64,000 bases of DNA. It comes from Acanthococcus lagerstroemiae (lineage: Eukaryota; Arthropoda; Insecta; Hemiptera; Eriococcidae). The stretch covers positions 26,419,266-26,483,265 of the forward strand of contig CM063114.1 of NCBI GenBank assembly GCA_031841125.1, written 5' to 3'. The notes beneath the pieces were generated by a model. That model did not search any database, was not told the DNA's origin, and was given only the letters and a program-made list of their open reading frames with translations. The translations under genes were made by a program, and so were the position numbers. Positions 23,762 through 33,859 of this stretch are shown here, piece by piece. The number at the start of each line of letters is the position of its first letter. The stretch's first letter is position 1.

Positions 23762-24600
23762 GTCACAGCTCTCCATTCCGACAGCAAAATTTTCGTTGTA
23801 ACATATAATTCGTGGATGACTGGGAGAAACTCTCGCTTTTTCTGCCAGTTCATCAACAGTGAATTAAGGGGAAGTGAAGTAGGGGTGACAGCTCCTCCAA
23901 ATTTTCGGTATCATCTCCACATATCGTCACATGTCAGAGATCCAAATGAAATGTTGGCCGGTGGTCTTCGGGCTTTCTTACGACCAGCCTCGGATTCCCA
24001 GCCACCTAGCCGGAACTTTTTTCCCCGTATCTGTTCAGTAGCGTTTGACATGGATATGTCTATTGGCTGGCTGGCTTTTGTCCTAAAATCGATGTCACGT
24101 TTTTCCAACCGACACTGAACCTCATTTCAGTTCAGTTCACAGTTCTGTTCACAATTGCGTGAAGCCAATCAGTATGATTTAGCTCTTCATGGTCACAATT
24201 CAGTTCAATGGTCCCCATTTCCATGGAATTATTTTTCCTTCTAGCCATGTACTCATTGATCTTGATCTTAGCTGCGTGGCTGCAATTTGCAGCCAATTAA
24301 TTTGTAGTTCTTCAAAGTGAAAACTGACCGACGCGCTTAGTTGATCGAGATTGATATTCTTATGTTGACTGAATGCCTAAAACATGTTCAGTAACTATAA
24401 GACATATCCATATGTGTACCAGTGCACCTGCATGCAGTGTAGATACTTGTCATCAGTTTACTGATGATTTTTTGGTAGTGCTCATTGATCTTGATCTTCA
24501 TGAGAATGGCTGCGTTTCCAATGATTTGGAATTATTTCCTCTACCATCTTACCCTTTGGACTCCGCAGAAAGCTAATCTGGTTTTTTGGAGTTCAAATGA
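23762..24600. repeat. Dispersed repeats without coding evidence
   Basis: 24040-24160 (GACATGGATATGTCTATTGG ... GACACTGAACCTCATTTCAG) is a paralogue of 43320-43690. TCATTGATCTTGATCTT occurs at about 24254 and 24482, with a relative at 59661. No gene is recognised. Confidence 0.5.
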
Positions 24601-25480
24601 AACTCCGTTGTTAGGCTTAAGGACGTCAGGATGAATCTTAACAAAAGCTACAGTACTTTAAATGAGTCATAACCAATCTTGAAGTAACTTAAAGTAGTCC
24701 TAACTATTCTCTAGAGAACCTGAATGAGTTCGCGAGTCCTAAAAGAATCTGAATAAGTGCTGAGTCCTGAGAAACTTTGAATGCGTCCTGAATGAACCTT
24801 GACAAATCTTGAAAGAATCTTAATGGATCTTAATTGGTCTTAAGGGAGCCTGGATGAGTTGACTAGTTCTGAGGCACTCTGAATTGGTTTTGACGAGGTT
24901 TTAATGACCTGTAAATGGGGTCTTAACCAGTGTTAGGGAACGCTAAATAAGTCTCACTTGGCCTTGAGGGAGCGTAGATGAGTTAATTAGTCTTGAGAAA
25001 CTTTAAATAGGTTTTGAAGAGTCTTTCAGGTCCTCTAAATAATTTTTAACCAGTCTTAGGGAACGCTAAGTAAGTTTACTCAGGCCGTGAGGTCTGTAAA
25101 TGGGTTTTAACCAATCTTAGGAACGCTGAATAAGTCTCACTCAGTCTTAAGGGAGCATGGATAAGTTAATTAGTCTTGAGACAAAATAAATTTTGACGAA
25201 TCTGTAGGGTCCTCTATATGAGCCTTAACCAGTCTTAGGGAACGCTAAGTAAGTCTACTAAGTCCTAAGGAAGCCTTGATGAGTTAATTAGTGTTCAGAC
25301 ACCCTAATGTGAATTTTAAAGAGCCTAAGGACCTCTGAATGGGTCACGAGGGCGTCTGAGTAAGTCTTGCTGTATTCCAAAGAACTTTAAATAAGTCATA
25401 AAGGACCTTGAAGTAACCAAAATAATATGTCTTAACAAGTCTTAATACTGTCTGAATGAGTCACAACTAATCTTAAAGGA
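24600..25480. repeat. Degenerate GAGTCTTAA-type minisatellite
   Basis: Loosely repeating words such as GGGAACGCTAA, AAGTCTCACT, GATGAGTTAATTAGTCTTGAG and TTTTAACCAGTCTTA, spaced about 100-130 bases. The same style of repeat returns at 39.54-40.2 and 40.9-41.2 kb. Confidence 0.65.
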
Positions 25481-25489
25481 GGCCCGATT

Positions 25490-26460
25490 AATCCTCTTTA
25501 TCCGAAATCTTTGAGAACAATCTCTGATAATTTCCAGAGAATTTCATCGGAAATGTTCAGAACAAATTTCCAATGTTTTCCGAAGAATTTCTTCAAAACT
25601 CTTCCGATAACTTTTAAAGCATTTTATCGAAAATATTTTGGAAAAATCCGATGATTTTTGAAGAATTTTGTCGAAAATCTGCAGGAAAAATCTTCGATGA
25701 TTTCCAAAGAATAATTTCATTGGAAATCTGCGAGCAGAATCTCCGATGATTTAAACAAATTTATTCGGAAATTCTTGGGAAAATATTCAGAAAACTTCCG
25801 AAGAATCCCATCGGAAATCGTTGGAAACATTTTCCAATGTTTTCCAAAAAATTTTATCAAAATTCTTCGAGAAAATTTTCCGATGATTTTCGAGTAGGAA
25901 ATATTCGGAGGAAAACTCCGATAGTTGTTGAGGAATTTTATCGAAAATCTTCAGGAAAAATCTACGGTGATTTCCAAAGAATAATTTCATTGGAAATCAA
26001 GAAGAAAATCTCCGATGATTTTTAAGGAATTTCGTCGGAAATCTTTAGACAAAATTTTCAATGTTTTCCGAAAAATTATATCAAAATTCTTCGAGAAAAT
26101 TGTTCCATAATTTTTGATCAGGAAATATTCGGAGGAAAACTCCGATAGTTTCAAGAAAAATCTCCGATGATTTTTAAGGAATTTCATCGAAATCTTGAGA
26201 TAAAATTTTCAATGTTTCCAAAAAACTTCATCAAAATTCATCAACAAAATTTTCTGATATTTTTTAAAGAATTTTATAGGAAATATTCGGGGGGGGGGAG
26301 GAACTCCGATGTTTTGAAAATTTTATCAAAAATTTTCAGGAAAAATATTCGATGATCTTCGAAGAATTTTATCAAAAATCTTCGAGGAGAATCTCCGATG
26401 ATTTTTAAGGAATTTTATCGGAAATTTTTGGGAAAAAATTCTGATAATTCCGAAGATGAG
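25490..26460 (+). repeat. CTCCGATGATTT minisatellite, forward arm
   Basis: Units CTCCGATGATTTTTAAGGAA, TTTCATCGGAAATCTT and similar, about 60 bases each and well diverged. Frames open through it reflect the repeat. Confidence 0.8.
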
Positions 26461-26715
26461 ACATTTTCCATATGCAAGATCAGAGATTTTCCTTCATAAA
26501 ATTTTTCGAACATCGTTGGAAATTTTTTCTGAAAATTTCCGATGAAATTCTCCGAAAATTAGCAGAGATTATTTTCGAAGATTTCCAATGACATTTTTTT
26601 GAAATTATCGGAGATTTTTCCCAAATTATTTTCGATAAAATTCTTCAGAAATTGTGGGCTGATTTCCGAAGAATTTTCATGAAATTCTTCGGAAAATATC
26701 TCTGATTCCATCGCA
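26461..26715 (-). repeat. CTCCGATGATTT minisatellite, inverted arm
   Basis: From about 26460 the same unit continues as its reverse complement (TTCTGAAAATTTCCGATGAAA, ATCGGAGATTTTTCC), so the array switches strand at a short non-repeat core (CATATGCAAGATCAGAG). Confidence 0.75.
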
Positions 26716-26794
26716 TGAGTGGAAAAACAGTCTTAAGGATGAGGTCGGCACGGTACGTCAGGGAGGGCATCCAGTTTTTTTTTCTCCTTTTTTT

Positions 26795-26971
26795 AGGGCT
26801 GGCGAACAAAATAAAAACCGTTTTTCGTTATCGTCTTTTTATTTTGTTACAAAAATTTTTTTTTCTTCGTTATCGTTTTTGTTATTCCATTACCATCAAT
26901 TTTTTCCCCCCGTTTTCGTTATTAATTTTGTTAGTCGTTCGTTGTCGTTTCGTTTTTCGTTCGCCGGCCCT
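26795..26971. mobile_element. hAT-like MITE, AGGGCTGGCGAAC termini
   Basis: Starts AGGGCTGGCGAACAAAATAA and ends with the inverted GTTCGCCGGCCCT. The interior is T-rich with repeated CGTTATCGTTTTT. It sits inside the inverted minisatellite. The flanks are T runs, so a target duplication cannot be judged. Confidence 0.65.
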
Positions 26972-27085
26972 GTTTTTTCCCCCTACTTTCTGTTTTTTTT
27001 TTCTCTTTTTTTCCCTTTTATTTAAGTTTCGTTTGTTTTATTTTTAGTTCGTTTGTTTTTTCCCCGTTATTTATTTATTTATTTA

Positions 27086-27454
27086 CAAGGTGTCTACAGG
27101 TTTGGAAAATTTGGAAAAAGACAGGAATTTGAAAAGTAGGTCAGGAAAGTTGTAAATAGTCAGAAAATTCAACAATATTTTGAAGAAGTTTGGAAAAAAA
27201 ACCAAAGAAAGAACTCACGGAAAATTTTTTTCGTCGTTTAATTTTACTTCAGCACTCTACAAATATATCTGTGAACACCTTCCTAATGCTTTCACCCAAA
27301 AATCAACTTCAAATTTCAGTTTATTTTAACCATAGCGTCTAGTAATATAAACATAAAAATATATACTGCCTATACTGTAAAAGTTTAAAAAAGAGAAAAA
27401 AAAAGTTTGGAAAAAGTCAGGAATTTATATTTTTCTATTCTTGTAGACACCTTG
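27086..27454. mobile_element. MITE with CAAGGTGTCTACA termini
   Basis: CAAGGTGTCTACA at 27086 and TGTAGACACCTTG ending at 27454 are perfect inverted copies, and GTTTGGAAAA-AGTCAGGAATTT recurs near both ends in similar form. It is about 369 bp with no coding. The neighbouring ATTT repeats hide any target duplication. Confidence 0.75.
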
Positions 27455-27539
27455 ATTTATTTTTTTCTTTGTCATGATTCCCTCTGTCGTAATTGGCCAA
27501 CCAGCTGTGACAGAGGGAATTAAAATATTATGATTATTA

Positions 27540-27985
27540 ATTCTTCGGAAACTATCGGACTTTTTCCCCCCACAGATTCCCATTGAAATTCCTTAAAAAT
27601 CATCAGAGATTCTTCTCGAAGATTTCCAATGAAATTATTTTCTGGAAATCATCGGAGATTTTTGCTGAAAATTTTTGATAAAATTCTTCCAAAAAAACCA
27701 TCGGAGTTTTTCCTCAAGTATTTCCGATGAAAATTTTCCCGAATATTTTTAAAGAAATTCTTTGAAAAACATTGGAAATTCTTTCTGAAGATTTTCGATG
27801 AAATTCTCCTGAAATAATCGAAGGTTTTCCTTAATGATGTCCAATGAAATTCTTCCAAAATGATCGGAAATTTTTCCTTAATATTTTCGATAAAATTCTT
27901 CGGAAATCAAAGAAATTTTCTCGAAGATTCCTGATGAAATTCTTTGGAAATCATCGGAGATTTCCCCCGAAAATTATTTCATCGT
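27540..27985 (-). repeat. CTCCGATGATTT minisatellite, inverted arm resumed
   Basis: Same reverse-oriented unit as 26461-26715 (AAATCATCGGAGATTTTT, GATGAAATTCTT). The two MITEs and T-rich DNA between them therefore look like later insertions splitting one arm. Confidence 0.75.
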
Positions 27986-28095
27986 TTTGTACGTTTGGTG
28001 CGTTTTCCATCTGTACACCACCAACATCATTGTCATTGCTTCTTTGAAATGATTTTCGATGTAGAAGAAGTTCCTTGAACCAAGACGTCGGTTGC

Positions 28096-28360
28096 ATGGG
28101 CCTAGCTAGCAAGGGGCAAGGGGGGCGCAACTGCCCCCTGGATTTTGAAAAAAAAATTATGTCCCAGTGCTTACAAGATTATTTTCGAATATTTAAAGCC
28201 AACTGAATAGAATTCGCAGAAAATAGGACGTTCCTAGAGGCTTAGAAGCTAGACAACGAAAATTTGTAACTGGCGCCACATTGATAGCAAAGCAGCGACT
28301 TGCACCTGCACAAATTTTGCCCCCCCCCCACCCCCTGGAGAAAGTTCTAGCTACCCCCAT
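28096..28360. mobile_element. Possible MITE with ATGGGxxTAGCTAG ends
   Basis: CATGGGCCTAGCTAGCAAGG at the left, then a G-rich stretch, mirror the right end, which reads ATGGGGGTAGCTAGAAC on the minus strand after a C-rich stretch. The match is imperfect and no target duplication was found. Confidence 0.4.
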
Positions 28361-28616
28361 GGTCGGCTGGTAACAACTTGAACAAACGTTGTTATCTTTG
28401 AAGCACTCGCTCCATTTTATGGAGCGTTCGCTTTGAAGTGAAAGAGAAAGCTTATGCATACGGATTGAAGCAAAACCTTAAACTTCTATCTTTCCCTTTG
28501 GAGCGAAGACTCTCATTCCGCTCTTTTGCCTCGACGTTAAAGCTTAATTTTTATGCACACGGCCTATGTTCCTCCGGCCCTAGCCATTTCTGTGCTTATT
28601 CTTAAGTCTTCACTCT

Positions 28617-28835
28617 GCCAGTGCTGGTGCCCTATAAAGTAACGATGTAAACTCTGGTAAGGCGATCATATGATACACGCTGTTAAGGTTCACGGATCAG
28701 CTTGATGTTACCCTGAGCTATTTTACATACCTCCCTTCTTCCTTCCTGATTTTAAAGTCTTAACTCATCAATGCTGGTACCCTAAAGTAAGGATGTATAC
28801 GTCTGTAAGGCGATCGTAGAGCATTGTGCAGCTCG
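28617..28835 (+). repeat. Tandem duplication, about 149-bp period
   Basis: CAGTGCTGGTGCCCTATAAA ... GTAAGGCGATCATA is echoed by CAATGCTGGTACCCTAAAGT ... GTAAGGCGATCGTA 149 bases later, preceded by AAGTCTTCACTC and AAGTCTTAACTC respectively. Confidence 0.65.
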
Positions 28836-29420
28836 TTAGAGGCTTGGTGTGATGAGAACACCCTTACCGAATACTGCTAAGCATAATTTCTCTTGTATGT
28901 CGGTCGTGCGTGCACTTCCGAGCATGTAAAATTAGCCGAATTGGCTGCTGGATGGCCGCGAGTTCGTGGAAGCACAACCGACCGCGGTGACAGATGTCCT
29001 CCACAATAGACCTTACAAATTTCAATATGTCAATTGTCAAACAGCGAACACACGCTATGTCAATAAGAAGCAAAAAAAAGAAGCCAGTTGCACGCCGCAT
29101 TTACCTGACGCTGGCTGAAGACCAGCCCACCGCGCTGCCACTGCGGTTCATTTTTTACGTACACCCTTTCCCGGCCCCGCAATTTGTGATTTTCAGCAAA
29201 TTTCGAGTAATGCTAATCCAACTCGAATGTGTATAATTAACACATAGGTACTGCGACGCCTGTAAACACCGCAAGCTTTACAGCCGTTGAAATGCAAAGG
29301 TAAACGTTGCATTGTTCCCCGTGTATACAATGGCGGTGACCCCCATTGTTGTCTCCTTCTATGTACTTTTCTCGGCCAATTCAATGAAATTTTATCCGGA
29401 AAATTGGAACATTAATATAT
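28836..29420. other. No gene recognised upstream of the Antp leader
   Basis: Mixed, moderately CpG-rich sequence with several short frames open on both strands. It would be intron or promoter-proximal DNA of Antp. Confidence 0.4.
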
Positions 29421-29454
29421 CGTTTTTTCTTCTTTTTTTTTTTCCATGTTGCAG
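29421..29454 (+). other. Candidate 3' splice site of an upstream 5' leader exon
   Basis: The pyrimidine run CGTTTTTTCTTC followed by T residues and CCATGTTGCAG ends at 29454. By eye this is the strongest acceptor upstream of the Antp start. If used, the leader exon would run from 29455 through the coding start (379 bases of leader) and would contain several upstream ATGs. Confidence 0.5.
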
Positions 29455-29460
29455 GGGCGG

Positions 29461-29625
29461 ATGCATTATCTGCAAGAGAGGGAACACCAATCGGTTAATT
29501 TCCAGCGAGTCCACCGAACTGTGGTGCCAATATCTGCAACCGATTCGCGACATTCGAAGTGCCATTCGAGGCTCAAAAATATTTTTTTGCCTTTCGAGAA
29601 GTACGCCGCCGTTCGCAAGCGATAA
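29461..29625 (+). other. Upstream open reading frame in the candidate Antp leader, 54 codons
   Basis: An ATG lies seven bases after the acceptor at 29454. It opens a 54-codon frame starting MHYLQEREHQ and ending VRKR before TAA at 29623-29625, about 210 bases before the Antp start. No known domain is recognised. If the long leader is transcribed, this frame could limit ribosome access to the Antp start. Long leaders with upstream ATGs are known for Antp transcripts in Drosophila; its use here is inference. Confidence 0.3.
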
Positions 29626-29733
29626 TAGATGAAAGTGGTCGCCCAGTGCGCGTAAAATGTGTGTCCGTGTCGTAGATCCGAAGGTGTGACCTCCGTTTTT
29701 TTTTTGTTTGTTCCACACACACCCGTTTTGTAT

Positions 29734-29757
29734 TTTTTTTTTTTTTCGTGTACTTAG
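29734..29757 (+). other. Candidate 3' splice site before the Antp start codon
   Basis: A long T tract (from about 29731) ends in GTACTTAG at 29757. Using it would give a 76-base leader with no ATG before the start at 29834. It competes with a second acceptor at 29454. Confidence 0.5.
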
Positions 29758-29833
29758 TCGTTAAATAAGTATAAGTGCCCGGTGATAGTAAAATTTAGTC
29801 AAACTGGAGGTCTCGTGCGGCGATTTGACGAAC

Positions 29834-30584
29834 ATGAGTTCGTATTTCGGTAATTCGTACATGAACGACTTCCGCAACGGCGGCGTCGTTCCGGCCGAAC
29901 ATCCTCACCAGCAGCACCAGCACTACGGCGCGACGGTGCTGGCCCAGAGTAACGGGGTCGTCGACCCCAACTCGTGCGACCCGTCCGTGATCGGGCTGCG
30001 GCAGGGTATACCGCCGCCGCACTACGGCGGACCACCCGCCGCCGGCCAGCCGCCGCAAGGCATGCCGTATCCGCGCTTTCCGCCCTTCGACCGAATGGAC
30101 ATACGGAACGCGGCCTACTACGGCGGCCAGCACGGCATGGTGGACGGGTACCGGCCGGACTCGCCGACCGGCATGGGCCACATGACCCAGAATGGCCACC
30201 AGACTCCTACGATTTACGCTAGTTGTAAAATGGAAGCCGCCGTTACCAAATGTATAGCAGATCCGAGCAGTCCGACGGACATCGATCCGACGATGAATAA
30301 TCATCACGCCCACCACCATCCGCAGCAGCAGCAGCAGCCGCATCACATGTCTAATCATCAGCATCAGCATACGCTTCATCAGCAGTCATTACCAAATCAG
30401 CAGCAAACCTATTACAATAACGTTAGTCAAGCCCCACCGGCTGGCCACCACCAGCAGGTCGTTGTTAACCAGCACCAGCAAACGCCACCGTTGCAGCAGC
30501 AGCCGCCCAACCAGCAGCAGCAACCAAATAATACCTCCGCATCCTTACCTAGTCCGCTCTATCCCTGGATGAGGAGTCAGTTTG
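29834..30584 (+). CDS. Antp: Antennapedia, first coding exon (partial gene, homeodomain exon outside window)
   Basis: Antp is a Hox transcription factor that binds DNA in the nucleus with Exd/Pbx-type partners and specifies thoracic segment identity. Seen: 250 whole codons plus one base. The start is ATG 29834, with A at -3, giving the typical insect N-terminus MSSYFGNSYMNDFRNGG. An in-frame TTG at 29825 extends the frame but is not the start. Residues 78-89 read PYPRFPPFDRMD, 126-132 TIYASCK, about 156-235 are Gln/His/Pro-rich, and 243-246 are YPWM followed by RSQF. The exon stops at CAGTTTG before GTAAGT, leaving phase 1, as expected for an Antp exon joined to a homeodomain exon. The open frame runs on to 30706, but that is intron read-through. 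YPWM is the Exd-contact hexapeptide in this family. The exon is far richer in GC than its surroundings. Another Antp-class Hox gene is unlikely given the N-terminus and the YASCK block. Confidence 0.94.
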
Positions 30585-30590
30585 GTAAGT
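30585..30590 (+). other. 5' splice site of the Antp YPWM exon
   Basis: GTAAGT directly follows CAGTTTG, a near-consensus donor. It sits where insect Antp genes interrupt RSQF before the homeodomain, and it leaves a single G of the next codon (phase 1). GAA, giving the E of an ERKRGRQ-type junction, would fit the family. Confidence 0.9.
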
Positions 30591-31929
30591 CCGTATTATT
30601 TGTTCGTTTCGTTAATTCGGGTTATTTTTGCAACATTTTCCACTCCAAGAAAGAGCTGAAAATGGAAACCAGTTTTAATCTGGAGTTCGGGTACATTGAA
30701 TACTGATTTTGGTGCAGTGATTATGTAACCGTAGGTTGGAATCCCTTTTTCCTGATTTTGAAAGAAGTGGAGTGAAAATTCTAAGAAACACTGCTTTGAA
30801 GGAGTACTGATAAGTTGGGCTTGTGTGTGGGATGACTGCTCAACCAGTTTACTGTTAGCGATCAGTATCTCAAGTCTAGTTTGAAAATGCTACCTTATGA
30901 AAGTGTTGATAAGTTGTGCACATGGGTAGGATGATGGCTGAACCGCTTCCTGACGTGCTCACAGCGATCAAGGGCTCTGTTTGCGTTCTGTGATGTGCGT
31001 GTTGAGTGACGTAAGCTTTGAAATCAAACTGCGAAATATCTGGCATACTTATAGCTACTAGAGCACACAGAGGTACAAGACAGCACAGGGTGTTCAATAC
31101 ATACATTTTTGTACTGCCCATCAACTTTTACTAATGTTTCTAATCTGTACGTGCTTCACAGAGACATTCTTTGTAGATGTGAGAGCTAGTCAAGGATATA
31201 CCAATGTGACTTTTTCCTTATGGTAGAGGGAGGAGGGGGGGGGAGGGTTAATAACTTGCCCTCCTTCAAAGTAAGAAGAAAATATTTTGACATAGAAAAT
31301 CAAGAAAGAACAGAAAGTGTCCTTTTACTGAGGACAGCTTGCTTTCAACAATTGTTTTTTAGGGGGAAGAGGATTCCCCATATTTCTTCTGATAGGTCCC
31401 AAGAACTGACCAATATCACCTTTTTACATGGTTTCTTTATCTGTCAGTTCGTACAGAGGCGGCAAGATAGGTAGGCAGCTTAACAGAGACGGATGCAAGA
31501 ACAAGTTACCAGAAGCTTCAGACCAAACAGCCCGCGAAGACAGAAACAGACAGACAGACAGACAGACAAACATACCCACTAGCTGATAGCCAGAGATATC
31601 AGCCAACCAGGTTAAGAGATGTCTCGTTTGGTACCCTGGATTGAGAACAACCAATGTCCACTGTAATGATATAGCGGCCCTTGCTGCATAGCATAGATTA
31701 TTAAATACTGGGTTCAAAGTTTATTGCTAGTAGAGAGTCTTGGGTCGGAGGTATCTTAGCTCTCGAATCCCGGATCGATCTTACTCGGAGACAGTACATA
31801 ACACATGGTGTGTAACTATGTATACTGTATTCTGTCTATTACTGGTACCATTTTTCTGTCTATCTCCAGTCGTGAGAAGAAAAAAAAATTCAAAGATAGA
31901 AAACTTTTCAAAATTTGACCATACGAGAA
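30591..31929. other. Intron, no internal gene
   Basis: Two diverged direct copies around TGATAAGTTG ... GCGATCA lie at about 30793-30863 and 30893-30970. A CAGA microsatellite lies at 31543-31567. Confidence 0.5.
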
Positions 31930-32317
31930 GCTAGATGAGCATTGGAGGCTAGAAGCTGGAAGCGGAACCTGTATCGTTCGGCTTCCGCAGAAGGTTTTCA
32001 AGGGAGAAAAGTCGAAAATTGAGGTATTTTTTAAAAGTCGCCGATATTAGAGGACTATGTAAAAATATTGGGGGGGGGGAGCACGCGCCCCCGACGCTAT
32101 GCCACAGGTTTCCTCTACTTTTTTAGTTTAAAAAAAAAAAAAACAATTTTCATAAAATTGTAAAAAGCCGATTGAAAGCTGAAAAACTTTTAGCTTCCGC
32201 TTCCGGCTTCCAGCTTTTAACTCATTCAGCTTCCAACTACTGGCTTCTCAAAATTATCCTAAAACTGCAAAAACTTCCGGTTTCTGACTTCCTTCTACGG
32301 GTTTCTCCGCATCCCTG
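31930..32317. mobile_element. Rearranged relative of the 6.19-6.50 kb hAT-like MITE
   Basis: From 32143, ACAATTTTCATAAAATTGTA through CAAAATTATCCTAAAACTGC to the terminal CTCCGCATCCCTG at 32317 match 6362-6501 closely. The left terminal part (GTATCGTTCGGCTTCCGCAG at about 31971-31990) is present in inverted orientation, so the copy is rearranged. Confidence 0.65.
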
Positions 32318-32444
32318 ATAAGAAGTAATTTTGCTACTTGAAAAAGGGTCGGCTGGAAAGTAGAGATGGGTCATTCGTTCGTGAATTAATTCAGTTGAAC
32401 GATTATTTCTATTTGAATGAATGAATGAATCAGATTCATTGAAT

Positions 32445-32931
32445 GACAGAACCAGGGCCTTGGAGCAAGTCCAATTTACTGTTGCTCCGCTCCAAAACTT
32501 CGTTCCGGCACCCAATTTTTTTTCGCTCCGCTCCGCACTCCGCTCTGAGGGGTTTAAAATTTGTTGCTTCGTTCCGCACTCCGCTCCGAGCAGTCAATTT
32601 TTTTTGCTCCGCTCCAACAATCAAAATTTTTTGCTCCACTCCGTGCTTCCCTCCGGGTGTTCCAAATTCTTTTGCTCAGCTCCATCCTCCGCTCCGAGGA
32701 GTCAAAAAAGGCTTGCTCCGGTGCTCCGCGCTCCGGTCCACTCCAAGGCCCTGCATTATACCAGGGCCGCGGAGCAAGTCCAATTTACTGTTGCTCTGCT
32801 CCAAGCAGTCAATTTCTTTGCTCCGCTCCGAGTGTTCCAAATTTTTTTGCTCCGCTCCATCCTCCGTTCAGAGGAGTCGAAACAGACTTGCTCCGGTGCT
32901 TCGCGCTCCACTCCAAGGTCCTGGACAGAAC
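32445..32931. mobile_element. Composite hAT-like MITE with exact 8-bp target-site duplication
   Basis: Two TIR-bounded units sit in tandem: 32453-32753 (CAGGGCCTTGGAGC ... CTCCAAGGCCCTG) and 32762-32923 (CAGGGCCGCGGAGC ... CTCCAAGGTCCTG), separated by CATTATAC. The outer flanks are identical: GACAGAAC at 32445-32452 and 32924-32931. The interiors consist of GCTCCGCTCC words. Frames open across the element for up to 221 codons are repeat by-products. Confidence 0.85.
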
Positions 32932-33019
32932 ACCTTCAAACTGCGAAGATGCAGACTGCAGTTGCGCAGCTATATCACTTTATCAACAACACAAACGCAT
33001 ACTGCAATTGGGATGTGGA

Positions 33020-33859
33020 ACGGATTGTAGGAGCGCTAATGTGCACATCCTGTGGGAAATGGGAGTTTTTCAAAAAATCATTATAAAATGAAGAAATGAC
33101 AAACATGCTTCAAATTTGAACTGCAGAGAGCTACATATTCGAACTTGCGGTTAAAAATTTATTATGTCAGTTAATAAAATTAATAGAAGTGCGGCGAAGT
33201 CAGAAATGAGAGGTATTTTACCAGTTACCGGTGCTACCGTATTTATTTTTTTCTCCATGATCCATGATCACTCAATGAGGGTTCACAAAACATCCGCTAG
33301 ATGTCAGCCACTTTGATTCAGAGTCCCAGTCAAGTCAATGAAACAATATCAAATTTGAATAAAACCGACTCCTGGAGTTAGAAAACGTTCTTCTATAGTT
33401 CTTTAAATCATCTAATTCAGGCGGCATTTTAGAAAATCGTAATTGTCGTCGTCTACTGTGTTGCGTGTTGCAGTGTGACAGTGTGCACAGTTTTCTTTTG
33501 CTCTCCTGAAAAGTTGTAGAAACGGACTGAATCCATCTTGGAATGTCACACTAATATAAGTAAAATAAGAATTACGAGAATAATAGGAATTATAAGAATA
33601 TTAAGAATATTAAGAATGTCTAAGAAGAAGGTGATTTTCAAAAGATCACATACTGGAAGTATGGGAGTACAGGAGACAAGATACATTTGTTTGACACTGG
33701 TATTGTACTACACACAAAATAGCCAGACAGGAAAATACACATTTTAGTTCTCTATCAGTGTTTTTGGTATGAACTCTCAACTCGGCGGTTCATTGTTATA
33801 TCTGCATCCTTTGAAACCTAGTCAATATAAAAATCACCTCTTGCAGAGATTCAGAATCC
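33020..33859. other. Intron, nothing recognised
   Basis: AT-rich; a run of AATATTAAGAAT/GAATTATAAGAAT words lies at about 33560-33625. Confidence 0.4.

Noticed and set aside
29664..29680. Hox-cluster microRNA mir-10 (GTAGATCCGAA)
   Set aside because: Only a short word matches; the sequence after it differs from the mature microRNA and no hairpin was seen. No other Hox microRNA was recognised.
29825..29833. TTG at 29825 as the Antp start
   Set aside because: The ATG at 29834 gives the conserved MSSYF N-terminus and has A at -3.
29795..30379. 194-codon minus-strand frame and an overlapping 82-codon plus frame
   Set aside because: Both are shadows of the GC-rich Antp exon, with Arg/His-rich translations and no known domain.
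32421..33091. Overlapping plus-strand frames of 176-221 codons
   Set aside because: They span the composite MITE and its GCTCCGCTCC words in all three frames.
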